Of a DNA stretch of 30,439 bases, positions 30,095 through 30,439 are shown in pieces. Position numbers and translations under genes: made by a program. The notes under the pieces are model-generated. The model had not been told where the DNA came from. It worked only from the letters and a program-made list of their open reading frames with translations, and did no database searches. Each line of letters begins with the position of its first letter. Positions within the stretch are counted from its first letter, which is position 1. The stretch comes from a virus, in the IMG/VR virus record IMGVR_UViG_3300032046_001353, positions 1 through 30,439 of that record. One strand, given 5' to 3'.

Positions 30095-30439
30095 TTATGG
30101 CGCTGGTGTTGTAGTTGTTGGTGTTGAGCGGCAACCTAAGTATGTACCAATATATATTGACGCATTGCACGGGTCATTAATTTGAGAATCAGTGTATGGA
30201 CTAGAGTTACAATAACAAGCCCCACACGCTGAACCAAGACAGTCTGCGTTCTGGTATTGTACCGTATTGCTTTCGTCACAAACTAATGTACATCCGAAGC
30301 TTACGCCATCGCACGCTGCTGTATATGCTGCTGGATTACACGTTGTAGTTGTCGGTGGGGTTGTTGTTGGGTCACCGCCTGTACATGCAGAGATGCACTC
30401 TGCTTCAGTATTATATGCTGTATCACCATCACAAGATGT
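30095..30439 (-). CDS. cysteine-rich protein with mucin-like Thr/Pro linkers (3' end, partial)
   Basis: A minus-strand frame open from the right edge to TAA 30097-30095, 114 codons without a stop and with no start inside the window. It contains 13 Cys. A motif repeats: CDGDTAYNTEAECISAC and CDESNTVQYQNADCLGSAC, of the form CD..T.Y....(A/E)C...C, so the protein is probably built of tandem disulfide modules. Linkers are Thr/Pro-rich (DPTTTPPTTTT and the tail STPTTTTPAP). Such architecture suits an extracellular or virion adhesin or fibre protein and is a typical acceptor for O-glycosylation. It lies upstream of the GT2-methyltransferase fusion. Confidence 0.7.
   Translation of the reverse strand, partial: TSCDGDTAYNTEAECISACTGGDPTTTPPTTTTCNPAAYTAACDGVSFGCTLVCDESNTVQYQNADCLGSACGACYCNSSPYTDSQINDPCNASIYIGTYLGCRSTPTTTTPAP

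Noticed and set aside
1-30439. tRNA genes, CRISPR arrays, insertion sequences or attachment sites
   Set aside because: Nearly every base is coding, with no cloverleaf-like segment, spaced direct repeats, transposase or terminal inverted repeats seen by eye.
30095-30439. G/T-rich plus-strand repeats near the right end as a structural DNA element
   Set aside because: They are explained by Thr and Pro codons (ACA, ACT, CCA) of the minus-strand cysteine-rich gene.

Overview
The window is a gene-packed stretch of what looks like a large tailed double-stranded DNA phage genome. Bacterial-type replication proteins (RecA, DnaB, DnaG, DNA polymerase III alpha, epsilon-type exonuclease, SSB) sit with nucleotide-metabolism enzymes, homing-type endonucleases and a long run of glycosyltransferases. 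Nearly all genes abut or overlap by 1-30 bases (ATGA, GTGA, TAATG junctions). There are no ribosomal, tRNA or host housekeeping genes. Starts are ATG with a few GTG/TTG, Shine-Dalgarno sites are visible, and the standard bacterial code fits. The host cannot be named from sequence. Reading every line by eye I found no GATC at all in 30.4 kb, where roughly a hundred are expected by chance; this suggests a host with GATC-directed mismatch repair or restriction.

Layout. Positions 1-15272 (+) form the replication, recombination and nucleotide block: small unknown proteins, RecA, a Vsr-like endonuclease, a 33-residue membrane peptide, unknowns, DnaB, DnaG, dNMP kinase, a RecB/Cas4-type nuclease, and DNA polymerase III alpha as two separate genes. 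The polymerase halves are separated by a five-gene cassette: a small unknown, a family-4-like uracil-DNA glycosylase lacking two cluster cysteines, a GNAT acetyltransferase, MazG and a DEDDh exonuclease. A sigma70-like promoter at about 15279-15306 then drives ssb and a small sigma factor. A strong GNRA-capped hairpin lies within the first codons of the sigma gene.

Positions 16253-23782 (+) form a glycan cluster: three GT-B glycosyltransferases (one with an inserted zinc ribbon), a truncated methyltransferase, two GT2-like proteins, a nucleotidyltransferase and two further GT-like proteins. An EDxHD homing-type endonuclease follows, then a pair of likely single-strand annealing and ssDNA-binding proteins, ending at 25947.

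Positions 25948-30439 lie on the minus strand and converge on the plus-strand block with no bases between the stops: a coiled-coil/one-TM XhlA-like protein, a stand-alone PAS-domain protein, two GT2 enzymes and a 666-residue GT2-methyltransferase fusion behind a near-consensus promoter. At the right edge is the 3' end of a cysteine-rich protein with mucin-like Thr/Pro linkers.

The most interesting hypothesis is that the leftward operon glycosylates the Thr/Pro linkers of that cysteine-rich, probably virion, protein. The first enzyme after it carries a DxH motif and a GFGGEE motif reminiscent of polypeptide GalNAc-transferases. Other points of interest are the fractured polymerase, the altered uracil-DNA glycosylase, the hairpin in the sigma gene and the complete absence of GATC.
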